Positions 46,725 to 58,138 of a stretch of 64,000 bases of DNA are shown here, piece after piece. The notes under the pieces were generated by a model. That model saw only the letters and a list, made by a program, of their open reading frames with translations, was not told where the DNA came from and did not search any database. The translations under genes and the position numbers were made by a program. Within the stretch, counting starts at the first letter, position 1; every line of letters begins with the position of its first letter. The stretch covers positions 390,992 through 454,991 of the forward strand of contig KB305005.1 in assembly GCA_000328365.1 (NCBI GenBank), read 5' to 3'. The DNA is from Capitella teleta (lineage: Eukaryota; Annelida; Polychaeta; Capitellidae).

Positions 46725-49324
46725 CTAACTTAATTTATCATTTTCACTGTTGTGTGTTCGCATGTGTATTTTCAGAGTACAGCTCTGAGTGAAAGCCTTG
46801 TTGCACACACTGCATTCAAATGGCTTTTCACGAGTGTGCACAACCATATGTCTTGTCACACCAGATTGTTTAGAGAAACGCTTCTTGCACACATTGCATT
46901 CATAAGGTTTATTGTGTGTTCGCATATGCCGGTTGAAACGCCCATGAGTAGAGAAAGCCTTTTTGCACACACTGCATGTAAATTCTTCTCGCTCAGCATG
47001 CACTTGCATATGTCTTTTGCAACTGATGTTCTGAGAGTAGGCTTTATTGCACACATTGCATTGAAATGGTTTTTCGCCAGTGTGCACCAGCATATGTCTT
47101 GTCAAATTTGTTCGACGACCGAAAGCCTTATTGCATATGCTGCATTCATATGGTTTTTCACCAGTATGCACTAGCATATGAATTTTCACAGATCTAATAC
47201 TTGCAAAAGCTTTCTTGCACACACTGCATTCATAAGGTTTTTCACCAGTGTGAACTCTCAGATGACTCTGCATGTGAGACTTAAGAGAGAAAGCCCTCTT
47301 GCACACAACACATTCAAACGGTTTTTCACCAGTGTGCACTCGCATGTGAACCACCAAACTGACTCTATGAGAGAAAGTTTTGCTGCACACATTACATAAA
47401 TAGTTTTTTTCATTGGTATGAACTAACTTGTGCGTCCTTAAATGGTCTTTACAAGAGAAAGCCTTGCTGCACACTTGACATTTATATGGTCTTTCACCTG
47501 TATGTTTTCGCATGTGCGCCAGCAAATGAGAACTTTGAAAAAAAGCCTTGCTGCACACACTACATAAGAAAGTTTTTTCCCTTTTCCTTTTCCTCCAGTT
47601 CACTTGAGTGCATGCCTTCAATTCACAAGGGAGCGTAATCTGCTCAGTTTTCGATTGCCGTTGACCTGGTCGTCTGGATTTTTTGTTGCCTTCTAAAGAG
47701 AGAAAACAAAATTTCACAATGAGCAAATTTTTGACTTTTTGTTGCAACAATTTGAGTGAGAGAAAATAATAAAATGAATACATGTAAATTGAAAAAGAAA
47801 AAGAGAGAATATTTCTAAATTATATCGCATCTGCCATCCATATGATCATGCAAGGTAAATGGCACCAAATATAAGAATAAGATTAGGTATAAATATCTGA
47901 ATACATGTATAGCATTATAAGTACTCCTATCAAATTTCTAGTAGGCTGGATGCACAGAAAGTGACATAGTTTGTCCTTCCGCATATTCATTAGATACCTG
48001 CAACTATATACATACGCATAAAATTGGTACATGTACATGAATACAGAATTAAAGATATAAGTTTGTATGAGTTTCCAGAGATTTTTCTTTGGGTTTTTTC
48101 ATGATTGTTTTTGGGGAAATATAAATGTAATTATCATTATTATTATTATCATCATCATGCATTCATTTCAAGAATGTATTCTCGCACCCAAAAAAAACAA
48201 AGATAACACAGCAAATAATAGCAGAAATAGAAAAAAAAAAAACATAAATATAAAGAGTAACTCACTTTTTTTAACAACGTTGACTTCTGTTGGAGGGTCT
48301 TTCGTAGGATCACAATAAGTGTGGTCCTGTGTAGGATGATTCTTCTTGCACTTTTTGAGCGGCGTGTAATCAGTCTGGGGTGGGAGGATTGGAAGAACAG
48401 CACTTTTCTTGTCCTCTGTTTGAGGCTTGATGGTGCTCACAGGAGACTGGTGAGGGAAGATCGATGGAACGGCACTCCTCTTCAGGAGCTTTCTCCCATC
48501 AATCCTTCCAGTCTCGTACTGATCACTCTCAAAATGCTCCTTTGGAAAATGAAATATAATGCAGAAAATTAGTTCATTAATTGTACACTTGACCCAGAAA
48601 TATTATCCCTATTGTTTTCCAGAGGCCTCGTATACCCCATAGCGAAAATGGGTGTTCATCCAAAAGACAAATGGTGCATGTACAGTGTATACTGAAGTAT
48701 ATATGCGCATGCCAGTAATATAACCCATCCGGGTGATACGGGCGCCAGAACAGAAGGCCCGGGACCGGGGTTTCCCCCTACTCTTATCGATAAATCCCAA
48801 GAATTCTTTATCCTGCATACCACCATAGACAGTAGTACACAGTGCCCGACCTTGTTACGCAGTTGGGCAGCACTGCAGAGTCACCGAAGAATTACAATTA
48901 TAACGAATTACAATTATAATTCACAATCATAACGCCCGTGGCCTGATCGGGTCTCGAACCCGGGACCTCGACCCCCACGGTCGGCATTGGATTGTGGTCA
49001 GCGATTTAACCCACTGAGCTAGCCGGTGCCCCCTTGCACATGACATGATGCGTATGTTAAATGCACTATGATGCATATTATGTAACAGGTGTTATATCGA
49101 TTGCAGGTTTGATTGATAGAATTACTGCATGATTCCAGTTACTAATGTCAAGCACAAACCTCACAAAGACGTGACGACTGGTTGGGTTCCCAAGGGAGTT
49201 GAGTTACAGAATCAAACCGTTGTACTCGATTCACCCACACTCGTCTCCGCTCAGGGTCAGCTGGAAAACGATGCAACTTCATTTCCGTCCTGCTCTTGCA
49301 TTTAATGGCACTACAACTCGGCAT
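46725..49324 (-). CDS. THAP-domain protein with ten C2H2 zinc fingers
   Basis: Probably a nuclear sequence-specific DNA-binding protein. Exons 49324-49160, 48539-48266 and 47692-46725 join in frame (phases 0 and 1) to 468 residues. Exons 1-2 encode a THAP domain, a C2CH zinc module shared with P-element-type transposases: MPSCSAIKC (C4, C9), HRFP, the invariant Trp in RRRVWVNRV, SRLCEEHF (C and H), and the terminal AVPSIF box, all in the canonical order. A Ser/Pro/Lys linker (about 90-165) follows. Exon 3 encodes ten C2H2 fingers of the Krueppel type (CSVCSKAF..., most linkers HTGEKPYEC). Linkers after fingers 2, 7 and 8 are atypical (HTNEKNYLC, HAEREEFTC, HNKPYEC). I cannot name an orthologue. 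Intron 1 carries a SINE. Confidence 0.88.
48722..49033 (-). mobile_element. tRNA-derived SINE, copy 2, in THAP-ZnF intron 1
   Basis: The minus strand starts GGGGGCACCGG and shows an intact Pol III box A (TAGCTCAGTGG) and box B (GGTTCGAGACC), then the same body as copy 1 at 15006-15328, with clearly over 90% identity by eye. It stops at AACCC, so the 3' tail present in copy 1 is missing. A 12-base insertion-like duplication of AATTACAATTAT occurs near 48890-48915. It lies in the same orientation as the host gene. Confidence 0.88.
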
Positions 49325-51787
49325 CTTGATAATTACGAACTTCGAATTACGTTCAATGGGCTAAAACGAGTCTCTATGCACCTATATCCTCATTGCGTCT
49401 AGTTAGGAGTCAAGATGGCACCCTCGATCAAGTGATCGCTCAACTTCCGGAACGCCCGTGACTCAACCCAATGAAACTGGTCAAGGTGCGTTATGACCCT
49501 GCTGAACGTTATGATTCCATGAAAATCCTCCCCAAATATAATTCTTAGAACTCAGTGAGCAGACGAACTGGAGTCACTGGACCGGTTGTTGTGCCGTCGT
49601 CTGCTTGTTAGTCCTAATAATTGATAATTTATCATATTAATAAATCGATATCTATAAATGGTTTGCATTATAACACATAACAGGCTAAGTGCAGAGTCCA
49701 GACTGAGTTACAGAATAATGTATGTACATGTATATACATGTATTTACATGTACGCATGCACTACACTTCGATTAGAATTGGTTCATGATATTAGATGCAT
49801 GAAATTTGAAAAATTAATCAACACAGATGATTTTTGTGTGTGAGATTACAAACAGTTCTCTTTGCATTCAGTAATACTACGGTGTGTAGTAATACTTGTC
49901 CGATTAATCTGTACATTAATCCACATAAACTGGAAAATTGTGTACAAGTAACATTGGATCTTTTGTAAAGCAGCCAGAGAGGAATCACACAAAAAGAAAA
50001 AGGCATGAATACTGACAGATGGACCTGTTTTTATTGACACGATTCACCTACCCCGTGACAGCTACAACATGATCACTAAACTTTCACCAGAATGAACGAT
50101 ACACTTCAGCTGAACACATCACCAACCGACTGTTTTAACTCAGCCATTACGCTTCAGTTGTATGGGAAATAATAATGACGAAGGTTACACAAGAGACATA
50201 TTGACAAGTGGATTGTTTAGACATAAAATTACCAATATCCCAGGCACTTTAGTTTCCATACCACACCAATCTTGCAGGACAAAAAAAAAAAAAAAAAAAA
50301 AAAAAAAAAGCATGTTGAACGAGAATGAATGGCGAGGTGAATACACCTCTGATTTGGGATCAATCAATTTTTTTTTTAATTAGTTTATTATTAATTCTAA
50401 ACCAAATAACTCGGGTATGACGGCTATCAGGGTCTATAAAAAAAAAATTATTCTGATGGCAGAGGAAAAGAAAATGACTAGTATAAATGAACTGACCAAA
50501 CAAATTGAGATTCGTGGTATACCAAAATAAAGGAGAGGAAATAGAAGCATGCTGCGTTAAATAATAATGTAAAAGAAAAATAAACACCAAAACGAATACA
50601 AAAAAACTGGGGAATACGCACAAAAAAATAGTTTGTCTGACAAAACGAGACAAAAAAGAAAACAGAGAAATAAATAACTAGAAATGGAATGTATGCTGTA
50701 TCAGAAATAATGGCAACCAAAATAAATATGATGGCAAAATAAAGCAAGTTTGACTTTGTTTTTAGTGAGATTCAATTCAGACGGCAGCTTGAACAGTAAC
50801 TTGAGATATTTCAAAATTCAAACTGGTCGGTTTTTTGGTATCAGTAGCCGTTGTCATGGATATTCTGAGTATTTCAGCTAAGGGAAAAGAAATAATTAAT
50901 TAAATAAATATAAAAAACTGACCAACGTATAATAGACACACACGTTAACATTGGAGAATAAACCTATACCACCCTCCCGAATTAAATACACATACAAAAT
51001 ACACAGAGGGAGAACAAAAAAGCACTTCTAGCCATAAATATACATCATACAACCGTACCCCAAAAACATTGCAATTTTATATGGAGATATGAAAATTGCA
51101 TAAAAAAAACATGAGGGAAAAATACCAAAAAATGAGTCATTTTTGGTGACTAGGAGACACAATGCAAAATGAGAAGAAGCATCGCATAAAAATACAACAC
51201 AGAGATCAGGGGTCAAGAGGTCATGAGAATAAATTAATAATGCTGACATTAAACAATAATTCAAAAAAAAAAATTATAAATTATAAATAAAGGGAAAAAA
51301 GCACAATGGTTTTGTTTGTTTGAATCTTAAACGACGTTGAATGGAAGCTACTTTGGTATGAAGAGGGTCGTCTCATAGGCATCTCTATAGATAATCAGCA
51401 GGTACATGCAGTGAAAATAACAAGATATATCACGCGAGGATGCTTAGGCCTCGGGAGATGAGATCAAAACAACACAGCGACGTAAGCATTCGCAAACAAA
51501 ACGACCACGGTTTACGTAATACAGAAAGACATGACTCGATTCAACATTATGAGATTCAATACATGTACATACAGCGGGCCCCCAAAAAAACATTGGTTTA
51601 TATGAAATAACTTAAAGGAGCACTCAGAAAAGGATTGCACTCTGTTGTGAACACGCTTGCATACATCATTATGTGTGACTGAAATTATGCCGTAAAATAT
51701 CAAGCACTAGTTGCGTTTTAAACGCTGAAGCCAAAAAAATGTTTAAAGCTGACCGCCACCAAAATTCCACTCTAAGGAAGTGCTGCT
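49325..51787. other. Spacer between the THAP-ZnF and Ikaros-like genes
   Basis: No coding exon supported. The first 250 bp probably include the THAP-ZnF promoter and carry GTGCGTTATGA and CGTTATGATT words (about 49484 and 49508). TACATGTA occurs three times at 49725-49755. An A run of about 29 lies at 50281-50309. The part near 51,000-51,787 may be the 3' UTR of the Ikaros-like gene. Confidence 0.5.
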
Positions 51788-53236
51788 TCACTTCTGCACA
51801 CACTGCATGAAGTGAGCAAGGAAGCCGAACTTGCCTGTGAATGAGACGTGACAGAAGTGGCACTGGAAAGGATCTTCCGTGCCATGGCAGCCGCGATGTA
51901 GCACAAAAGTGCTGTAGCTGGGAAAGTACATCTCACAATGCTCACAGCAGAAGAGCCGGTTCTGCCTGACTAGCACGTCCAGCACCTCATGAAGGTCCAT
52001 CCGAGAGATCTCCTGAGACAGCTCACTTTCGTCCTCACCGTCCAGGCCGTTGACCTCGGCTGGGGGTTCCAATGGAAGGTCGTGATCAGCGGACGATTTG
52101 AAGAGAGCGGCAGTGACAGCATCAGAGGCAGAATCAGCGTCCGAGAATTGAACGACAGAACGTGCTGACTTTCGTGGACAGAAGGCTTTGCGCCGTGATC
52201 GTGGCGGCCGCTTCTCCTCGTCGGAATCGTGGTTTCCGTTGGAGGTGTCTGTCATGCTGCTGGTGACACAGGGTGACAGGGCCTTTCCTGGGTCTCCATT
52301 GCAAATGGATGTGGGTGGCTCAGTGGCTTCTTGGATGGTAGACGAGACAGCGCCTCCCTGGGTGTCCTCCATGAACGACAGAATCGTGCTCGTGTGAGGC
52401 TCAGCTGATATGCTGGGGATCACAGTCGACTGCTGCATGATGTCATTCCACAGCACATTGGGGTCAACCGCAGAGTTGTTGGTGACAATTTTCACCAAGT
52501 CCCTTGTGTTGGCCTTCAGCTCTTGCGCTCTTACTGTTGAAGGTTCTGCCTTTGTCATACTCGGCAAAACCGAGCCAGGAGAGAGAAAAGTGAGGGGCAA
52601 GGAGGTCAGGCCAGAGGGCAGTTGGAGGCCGTTCAAGGAGCTCATGGGCAGAGGCACAAGGAGGTTCTGCTTGAGGTCAGCTGGCTTCAGACTGACCGAC
52701 TCTCTACTCTGGACAGCAACCCCAGGCTTAGGTAGCAGAGATTTGACTGAGTTCTTTGGCAAGCTCTTCACATTGGAAATCTTCAATTTGAGTCCTGTGT
52801 CATTGATCGGCATGATTGTCCGCCTACCCGCAGTCAGTTTCTTGTGAATTAGGTCATACTTTGTAGGGTGGTTCGGGTGATAACGAGCAATGTGTGTGCT
52901 CATTCTCACTGACTGCTGACAAGCAAACGTGCACGTCTCGACAGGGCACTTCAAAGGGGCGCTGTGAATAGTTTCATGACTCTTGTGGTTTGACTTGGAG
53001 GCGAATCTCTTGCTGCAGAAGCGACATTGGAAAGGCTTTTCTCCAGTGTGAATACGTATGTGCTTTGTGAGGTTGCCATTGAAACGAGTCTTGTAATCAC
53101 AATACTGAAAAAATTACAAAATTTTGTGTTTGATAGGAAATTTAGCAAATTTTCTTACCATGCAGCTCAGGAGTTTGGATTTATCGTCGGTTTTGGGGGT
53201 GCGACCCTTGGGTTTTGCTAGGGCTGCTTCAGCCAT
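51788..53236 (-). CDS. Ikaros/Pegasus-like zinc-finger transcription factor
   Basis: Exons 53236-53159 and 53104-51788 give 464 residues. The junction falls inside finger 1 (CMYCDYKTRFNGNLTKHIRIH), followed by finger 2 (CRFCSKRFASKSNHKSHETIH) and a C4-spaced finger 3 (CPVETCTFACQQSV...H). A long Ser/Pro/acidic middle contains a basic RRDRG-type KRPPRSRRKAFCPRKSARS patch. Two C-terminal fingers follow: CEHCEMYFPSYSTFVLHRGC and CHFCHVSFTGKFGFLAHF. Three N-terminal fingers plus a C-terminal pair with LHxGCHGxxDPFxC is the layout of Ikaros-family proteins (closest in plan to IKZF5, 419 residues) and of Hunchback, where the last pair mediates dimerisation. The very last ligand is Cys (HFMQC), not His. 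A non-coding exon upstream (donor at 53782, acceptor at 53318) puts the promoter near 53,850. Orthology is not certain. Confidence 0.72.
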
Positions 53237-53782
53237 GTTAGCAGAGAGAGAGGAAGAGTTGCCTTCAAAACCAAGTACTATCAGCATGAGGGTGACTCTT
53301 CACTGCACCACCATTCCCTGTTGTAAGAAAACACACATTTAACGCCATTCCCATGCTCTCTCTACCACTCTGAATCTTCATAGAATGATTTTTGATCAGC
53401 ATTGTAAGGGACCCATTCAACTTTCAAGTCATCGGCAACTGCTCCAGAAATAATTAGAAAACCTCAAAATTTCACAATTGCAACTAACCTATGCAATGCT
53501 CACATCAACAAACCTCAAACACAAACCTTAGAGCCATAGAGTGTCACCCCCTGGTCAATTCTAAATGAAAAAGCGAAAAATTGCAGGCTGTCAAAAAAGT
53601 TGACAGCTCGGATATTCCATTGTGAGCGATAATCGAGCGACGAGTACAAGCAGCCGTCAAAGAAGGGAAAAAAAATCAATTTTACAAGATTTCTGATTTA
53701 AATTCCCAGTACTCTAGGCTTTTTTCAAAACTTCAACATTTGCTCCAATGTTCGTAGTGGATTCTGCGGTTGAATTACTCAC

Positions 53783-53860
53783 CGAGAGCTGTTTGAGGCC
53801 CGCGAATCTGTGAAGCTGCCTCAACAAAGGAGATGACAAGTACCTTTGTTTACGCACAAA
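53783..53860 (-). other. Probable 5' UTR exon of the Ikaros-like gene
   Basis: On the minus strand a GC-rich stretch ends in CAGCTCTCG followed by a GTGAGT donor (53782-53777). A matching acceptor (CTTACAACAG) at 53318 precedes the coding exon, leaving an intron of 465 bp. The transcription start is not defined. Confidence 0.45.
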
Positions 53861-55313
53861 CGCCATCTGGCATTATACGAAAATAGTCCCCAGAGTCTGT
53901 GTCATATTAACATCATAATTGGCATATTTCTTCTATGTTTCATCGAATTTTACATGCTATAAAGTATTATGAAATTACGTAATTTGATTCAGGGCGACAC
54001 ATCCGTGATTTAGGTACCGAGTACTCGAAATGCATCGCGCGCATTAATACAAACATTTCTTGCCGAAATCACTCATCATAACGTTATTCTCATGCGTTAT
54101 GATAGCGCTTTCAAATTTTGCATTGGATCTCAAAATTGGGAAACCCATTTTGATCATAAAAGTTACATTATTTCATGTATTTGGTACACGTAGGTATAAA
54201 GAAATCGGCAGTTAATCGTTGACGTAATGATGATACGACCAGTTTGAACGTGTTGATCTTAAACGCCAAGCTTCTTCTTTTCATTTCTTTGAATTCATTT
54301 TCATTCCTATTATTTCTGCACCCTCGTTCCCATAGCTGGTAGCCGAAGATTATGTCATGATTATGCGATGTAGAATGCACTTATGGGTAAATTGATAAAT
54401 ATCGATGGTGCATGGGGATACGTGCAAGCTTGCAATATTGAAATAAACAAGGATGTGTTTAGATCTTTTTCAATCATTTATTCAGAAATGAGAATGTCTT
54501 TTGTATACACTGTAATACACATGCACATGTAGTATGTAAAAAAAAAAATAAAAATATATTAAATATCTTGAAAATACATATATTAAATCTATCAAGGAAG
54601 ACTTGAAATACATAATATGGCTAATAAATTATTTAAAAAAAAATGAATGAATGCATGAAGACCATTATGCACAACCTAATTAAGGCTAATTTTCAGTCAA
54701 ACTATATCAGAGGTAGATATGATGATATTGCAGGACTATGAAAACTCAAGTATAAAGAGAAACAATTTGAAATTGAATACACAAAATACTCAATTAATTA
54801 CAATAGTTTCAGACCTATAAGTACAATAACAAAATGGAGAGTAGAACGCACGTGCAATCATAACGCCCCAAGTTGGGGAATCATAACGCACTTAAGTAGA
54901 TAAACAAAACATTTTTCCATTTAAGATAACAATCATGACGTCATGCATTCGCATAAATTATCACATTAAGCTCACGAATATGAATACTTATCAAGTTAAT
55001 AATTTAACTTCTGATGTAAATAATCTATAAATAGCATCTCAATATCTCCATAATACAGCATATTTGATATGATTTGAGATGTTGAAATGTTATAATAAGA
55101 AAAATACTGGCATTGAACAGGACATATAAGTCCAGAGATAGGGAGAAGAAAAAAAAGTTTAAAATGAAGAGCAGGACGAACCGGGAATAATAATAAGAGC
55201 GCGGTCTGATGCATGACTTTGTCTTGTGGGCTGAAGTATTAATTTCCTATGTGAGATCTGTTTTTTGTTCTCTCTTTTTTTCTTTTTTCTCTTTTCTTTT
55301 CCTTTTTTTTTTT
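53861..55313. other. Spacer between the Ikaros-like and TNF-like genes
   Basis: AT-rich. It includes three GCGTTATGAT words (54094, 54857, 54880), a 25-bp word shared with the LINE region (54308-54332) and possible minus-strand poly(A) signals for the TNF-like gene (TTTATT near 54478). A T/C-rich tract at 55255-55313 abuts the TNF-like stop. No coding exon is seen. Confidence 0.5.
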
Positions 55314-56637
55314 TTATAACCAGGAGAATGACTCCCCAATCAGTTCAAGGAAAGTGTGCTCGACCCTGTCATAGAGCAGCTCCTTGTGTTTCACGGAGAT
55401 GATGAGTCTGTCGCCGTGAGACAAGCGGAGGGTTTGGTGAATGCGGGCGACGGCGCACGGGTGGCGGTGGGGTTCGCAGGGGGCCTGCACCGGATCCAAC
55501 GCCAGCGTCTCGATGTTGTCGCTGCCGGAACGGATTCTGGAGATCTTCAAGGCGAACTCTGAGTCAGATGGACCGGCTGTCAGCGTCGTGGGGGCCCGCC
55601 ACGCCACGCGGCAGTTGATGGTGTATCTTCCTTGGAACGGAATCAGGATACCGTTGTTATGGTGACGAGGGCTGAAGCGTCTGCATAGACTGGTCTGCGG
55701 ACTTCCAGGATCGCAAAAAGCAAGATCAGAATCGAAATTCCACTCGGATAACGAAATATCCGAGAAATCTATAAATAAATATGAACATTTTTATGACATT
55801 TGTTTGCGAGTTTTTAATGATTGACCTACTTTTGATATCTCGAATGGGATGTTCTGGCGATTTCTGCATAATGGCGTGCAGAGCCACTCTGTGCGGGGCT
55901 TGGCGACCCTCCCCAGAACTCACATCGCTGCGAATCGACAACTGAGTGAGCCTCTGTTTTGGTTTAATAATATTCATAAATAATAAAATAAATCGTGACA
56001 TTATAGGCGTTATACTTACAGTGTTGATGAGCGCGATCATTTGTTGGGGAGATTTAACACAACATACACTATTGTCATTGTCGTCCGTCTCTCCGAATTG
56101 TTCTTTGAGATCCTCCAAAGTGATTTCGTGGTTGTCGAACTCTGCTGTTAAGCGCATCATCAGCTCGTCGCAGGGTGTGCAATGAGATCGCTCCACAGCA
56201 CTGACAATTAAGCGATAATCTGCCGAGTGTCTTGTCCTGGCTTGGACGCAGTAGAATGACAATGTGACGAGGAATGAAATTAAACCGATGATGCCCATTT
56301 TGCAGATAAAAGTAAAAAATAATCGTGCTTTGCTTTTCTTGGATGATTTCTTCTGAGTATTTCTGGGACGTCGGTTGTGCGTTTCGATATCCAGATTGCG
56401 GCTGTTTTCACGGAGGTAGATGACTTCTTGTTGAACTTCAGGTTGATGAACTTCTGGCCAATGGTCTCCCATATTTATATTGAGAGATATTGGCGACGAG
56501 GGAACAACTATCTTCGGTGGATGAGACATGTCTGTGACAGCCCAACACTCTCCATACGGCGGAGGAAGAGAACCTTCAGTTTCCTTGGACATATCCACAG
56601 GTTTCGACGCCATAACGACTGACTCAGCTGATCTCAT
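55314..56637 (-). CDS. TNF-superfamily ligand, type II membrane protein
   Basis: TNF ligands are trimeric cell-surface or shed signals that bind TNF receptors. Exons 56637-56020, 55953-55830 and 55768-55314 give 398 residues. A Pro-rich cytosolic tail ends in a basic KKSSKKSKAR stop-transfer patch, then one membrane segment (about 106-132, LFFTFICKMGIIGLISFLVT) and an extracellular stalk with CTPC and VCC cysteines. The C-terminal ~150 residues follow the TNF jelly-roll pattern: PHRVALHAIMQ (strand A), SEWNFDSDLAF, GILIPFQGRYTINCRVAW (the GxYxIxxxV strands), FALKISRI, then TLRLSHGDRLIISVKHKELL and a final FLELIGESF like the usual FG(x)I/F end. Two Cys in the domain (FCDP, LCRR) may pair. Similarity is by fold pattern; the subfamily cannot be told. 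The exon structure is in frame throughout. Confidence 0.78.
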
Positions 56638-58107
56638 GTCGATAGTCCAACTTTAACCTCTGAGTGACCAACACTTTCAATTGCAATCCTCTACAAAGAC
56701 TCAACTTTTTCGATATGATGGCATCGCAGGCTAAGGTTTCGGTGTGTTTCAAGGGTTCTCGACTGAATCAATGTTTAAATAATTCGACAGATAACCTGCA
56801 AGTCTCCAAAGCGTGCGGTCGAAGCGACGAACATAACCACAAGACGGTCTTGCGAACTCAGAGCGGCGCGAAAAGGCCCGGGAGTTACTCTCTTATGTCA
56901 CGACCTAAAAATAGATCGGGGGAATCCCCTTCGCAGCATCCGTCGAGCGCCTGTTCGTCGCAACGCTTTTCAGTCAGAGCGTGTCGTATTTGTGTATGGT
57001 CATACTATGACGAGATACTAATCACACTTGACTCTGGTTTCCGTTGAACAACAGCGATTCATATCGCGAGAGAATTCGTAAATCACATAATCGACTGTAA
57101 GGTTTTGCGGTTTCTCGAGGTGCGTTATGATCGCCAAGGGCGCTGAGCGCTGGGAGCAAGCTTGAGAAGCGCGAAAGCTGACGTCAGCTTAAAGAAACCT
57201 ACGGTCAGATGACTCAGCAGCGTCCAGGGACTATCAGCGGGGGGAAAGTTAACGAACATGACTGACCATTCGTGTGGGCAGTGTGGGTTCGTCATACAAT
57301 CCCCAGGGGCTAAGATGAGCGCATTACGGGGGCGTACGCGAACGATAAATTAATTCCAACAGCATTTTTTATTTCACATTTATAAACCGCGAAAACGGAG
57401 ACATTAAATTGGACATCGTTTATTTTCATAAATTTTGTTACCGGAAGGGATTGACGGCGTATTCATGCTTTGTTATTATGCGTAGGAGTGACTGAGGTCA
57501 AGCTTTGAAGTGACCAGTCAGCACATTCAGTGGTCAACTGAAACCTCACAAGTCGCGCGAAGTAACCACCGCATTGAATACCTCACGTGGTTGTGGTCAG
57601 CGACATTTCCTTCTCACTTGCGACATTAAAAGATTATCTTAAAGCCAAGAGATCAGTACGCAAGGCCACGGATATCGTATTCCATCGCTTTATTACTATG
57701 AATGGATAAACACTTGAAGCGCGGAACAACCGCACACTCAATTTCAATCATATCATAATCATTTCGAGTGTGCCATGGCCACATGTCACATGATCACATC
57801 AGTACTCTTGTACATTGACCTACATTACAATCACACGCATGTACTTCCGTTTCGGATATAATTACCAGATCGCTCCCGGTGTGTACTTGTACTAGATGTA
57901 GCATTTAGCCGGATCACTGTTCAGAGGACGGCATTTGTGACCATGACCGCAATAGGCCTTCTGTTGCAAATGACCTCATGATGTAAAATTTGTAGATGAT
58001 TATCGCTTACTTGCCAAGCCTACCGGATTTCCCTGTAGTCTACCGGATTCGGGGTAAAAAAAAAAAGTCGTCTACAGTGTACCGGATTTTAGTTAAGTTC
58101 TACCGGT

Positions 58108-58138
<31 letters not shown>

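Noticed and set aside
46752-47399. Plus-strand open frames opposite the zinc-finger array
   Set aside because: Shadow frames caused by the 84-bp periodicity of C2H2 fingers.
48946-49033. tRNA gene on the minus strand
   Set aside because: Box A and box B are present, but the sequence is the head of a dispersed SINE with a second copy at 15 kb and does not read as a full tRNA cloverleaf.
56664-57047. 127-codon open frame divergent from the TNF-like gene
   Set aside because: No domain or splice partner; it sits where the TNF-like promoter should be.
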